NCBI GenBank assembly: GCA_030639665.1 | Contig: DAOWCC010000138.1 | Span: forward strand, 1 to 6,479 | Source: Elusimicrobiota bacterium | Lineage (GTDB): Bacteria > Elusimicrobiota > Elusimicrobia > Elusimicrobiales > UBA9959 | Direction of reading: 5' to 3' | Length of the DNA stretch: 6,479 bases | Shown here: one piece after another, positions 5,308 to 6,479 of the stretch | Numbering within the stretch: position 1 is the stretch's first letter | How the letters are laid out: every line of letters starts with the position of its first letter | Position numbers and translations under genes: made by a program | The notes under the pieces: generated by a model | Database searches by the model: none | The model's input: only the letters and a program-made list of their open reading frames with translations | What the model was told of the DNA's origin: nothing

Positions 5308-6004
5308 TCCTTCGGAAAATTTCAGATTAGCTTCAAATTGCATTCATTTTTTGCAAGGGTCGGCTTTTTTTATAATAGGCATTGTCGCTATTTATATTTA
5401 TGAAAAAGGAGAGAAAGCTCAAGAAAAATTTAAGTTTATCTCTCCGCTGTCTTTAATAGCCGCGGGCGCCTTGTCTTTAGTGGTCATGATTGGCGTTTTG
5501 GGCCATTGGAGTTTTGACGGCGCTATTGCCATTATGAAAGTTAAGCCGGGCTTTTTTATTTTTATGGCTTTATCCTGCTTGTTTATATCCGGCGGTTTTT
5601 CAGGCGTTTTATTTGAATCGGACCGGGAAAAAAATAAAGTTTGGGGTTATTTCTATTTAATTTTTATTTTCGCCATAGCCGCTCTTTACGCGCTTATGCA
5701 TACCCGCGTTAACGGCGGAGCTGAAGTTTTTGTTATGATAAATCATATTGCCGTGGCGGGCGTTTTGGCGCTGGCGCTTATTTTAAAAATAACCGAATTT
5801 TTTACGGAAAAGAAAATCATTAAGATTTTAGCAAGTGTTCTTTTATTGGCGACTTCCTTCCAATTATTGACATATAAAGAACATGAAGACTCCTTCAAAT
5901 ACAGAATAATCACAGTGGAATCGGGAAGTGGCGATATCGTAAAATCCAAAAAAGAATCTAAGGCCAATGAAAAAACTACTGATAAAAAACGGCATAGTAA
6001 TTGA
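5300..6004 (+). CDS. six-helix integral membrane protein with clustered histidines, unknown function
   Basis: From the ATG at 5300 the product has 234 residues. Hydrophobic helices are at about 14-34, 47-67, 83-104, 115-133, 145-165 and 174-191, followed by a 40-residue hydrophilic, Lys-rich tail. Loops 1-2, 3-4 and 5-6 are rich in Lys/Glu, so by the positive-inside rule they are probably cytoplasmic, which would put both termini outside; the basic tail argues against this. His16 (CIHF), His69 (GHWSF), His134 (HTRVNGG) and His149 (NHIAV) all fall at helix ends on the same predicted face. This arrangement could hold a metal or heme, as in CopD or b-type cytochrome families, but I cannot assign it to one. 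It overlaps the preceding gene by 8 bases and pyrC by 38, so it belongs to the same operon. Confidence 0.8.
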   Translation: MDNPSENFRLASNCIHFLQGSAFFIIGIVAIYIYEKGEKAQEKFKFISPLSLIAAGALSLVVMIGVLGHWSFDGAIAIMKVKPGFFIFMALSCLFISGGFSGVLFESDREKNKVWGYFYLIFIFAIAALYALMHTRVNGGAEVFVMINHIAVAGVLALALILKITEFFTEKKIIKILASVLLLATSFQLLTYKEHEDSFKYRIITVESGSGDIVKSKKESKANEKTTDKKRHSN

Positions 6005-6479
6005 CGCGCGCTTAAATAAAGCCGAGAAACTTGATGTTTTAATTGAGAATGGCCGTATACTCCGGCTTTCAAAAAATATCTCTTTTAAAAACGCCGGTGG
6101 CATTGAAATTATTCAGGCCAGAGGAAAATGGATTATTCCCGGTATTGTGGATATGCATGTTCATACCAGAGAGCCGGGCGGCGAAAAAAGCGAAACCATT
6201 GAATCGGCTTCAAAAGCCGCGGCAGCCGGCGGCATTACATCCTTTTTGGCTATGCCCAATACCGAGCCCGCCATGGACCGCGCCGAAATTATAAAAAAAC
6301 TTATCGCGCTCGCTGAAAAGAAGGCTTTAATAAATGTTTTTTTTTCGGGGGCTGTAAGCGCCAAGAAAGCGGGCGTTAAATTAGCTCCCGTCAAAGCCAT
6401 GCATAAAGCGGGAATAAAGGCGATTACCGATGACGGCTCGGCGGTAATGGATGAAGATTTATTAAAACAGGCTTTAAAA
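5967..6479 (+). CDS. pyrC: dihydroorotase, 5' part (runs off the right edge)
   Basis: Dihydroorotase cyclises N-carbamoyl-aspartate to dihydroorotate, the third step of pyrimidine synthesis, in the cytoplasm. The frame from the ATG at 5967 is open for exactly 171 codons to the edge. It begins MKKLLIKNGIVIDARL, the usual beta-rich start of the amidohydrolase sandwich domain. IIPGIVDMHVHTREPGG (56-72) carries the metal-binding His64 and His66 and the substrate-binding Arg68. AAAAGGITSFLAMPNTEP (84-101), with Asn98, is the next family signature, and AITDDG (152-157) corresponds to the usual SDDG segment. This looks like the PyrC/allantoinase-type, not the short E. coli type. The remaining metal-binding His and Asp residues lie beyond the window. 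The start overlaps the upstream membrane protein gene by 38 bases, with only a weak AAGG 3 bases before the ATG. Allantoinase is a less likely alternative. Confidence 0.93.
   Translation, partial: MKKLLIKNGIVIDARLNKAEKLDVLIENGRILRLSKNISFKNAGGIEIIQARGKWIIPGIVDMHVHTREPGGEKSETIESASKAAAAGGITSFLAMPNTEPAMDRAEIIKKLIALAEKKALINVFFSGAVSAKKAGVKLAPVKAMHKAGIKAITDDGSAVMDEDLLKQALK

Noticed and set aside
6043..6294. An 83-codon plus-strand frame near the right end
   Set aside because: It is out of frame within pyrC, whose motifs (HVHTREPGG, PNTEP, TDDG) are clear in the other frame.
1..6479. CRISPR array, tRNA/rRNA genes, insertion sequences or phage attachment repeats
   Set aside because: Reading both strands I found no direct repeat arrays, tRNA-like cloverleaf sequence, transposase motif or flanking inverted repeats; nearly all of the window is covered by coding regions.

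Overview
The window holds nine protein-coding regions on two divergently transcribed arms, with almost no non-coding DNA. The DNA is AT-rich, with many poly-A/poly-T runs, but the aromatic and pyrimidine genes favour GGC, GCC and GCG codons. Genes overlap or nearly touch, as in compact bacterial operons. I cannot name the organism. The gene style, and a protein with secretin/STN-like modules, would fit an uncultured bacterium of the Omnitrophota, Elusimicrobiota or PVC type, but that is a weak guess.

Left arm (minus strand, read from about 4250 down to 1): an aromatic amino acid (shikimate/chorismate) operon. Its order is chorismate mutase (AroQ type), a type I-beta DAHP synthase with an N-terminal regulatory-type domain, shikimate dehydrogenase (aroE), and chorismate synthase (aroC). 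The genes are linked by 4-base ATGA overlaps or gaps of 2 to 13 bases. The fifth position opens like shikimate kinase (aroK): an ATG overlaps the aroC stop and encodes a textbook AroK P-loop. After about 15 residues the frame turns into an unrelated membrane-anchored protein with two secretin-N/STN-like modules. This is either a real gene-truncating rearrangement or an assembly chimera, and it is the most striking feature of the window. A further partial ORF runs off the left edge.

Middle (4227-4328): a 102-base divergent intergenic region with a candidate promoter for each arm. The aro leader is too short for a T-box or attenuator. The rightward transcript may be leaderless.

Right arm (plus strand, 4329 to the end): a nitroreductase-family flavoprotein, a small protein with a signal peptide and a C-terminal membrane anchor, a six-helix membrane protein with four histidines that all map to one membrane face, and the first 171 codons of dihydroorotase (pyrC), which runs off the right edge. 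All four are tightly packed (gap of 4 bases, then overlaps of 8 and 38 bases), so they are probably one operon. Only pyrC has a firm pathway assignment, in de novo pyrimidine synthesis. The two membrane proteins are unrecognised. I see no RNA gene, CRISPR array, insertion sequence or convincing terminator.
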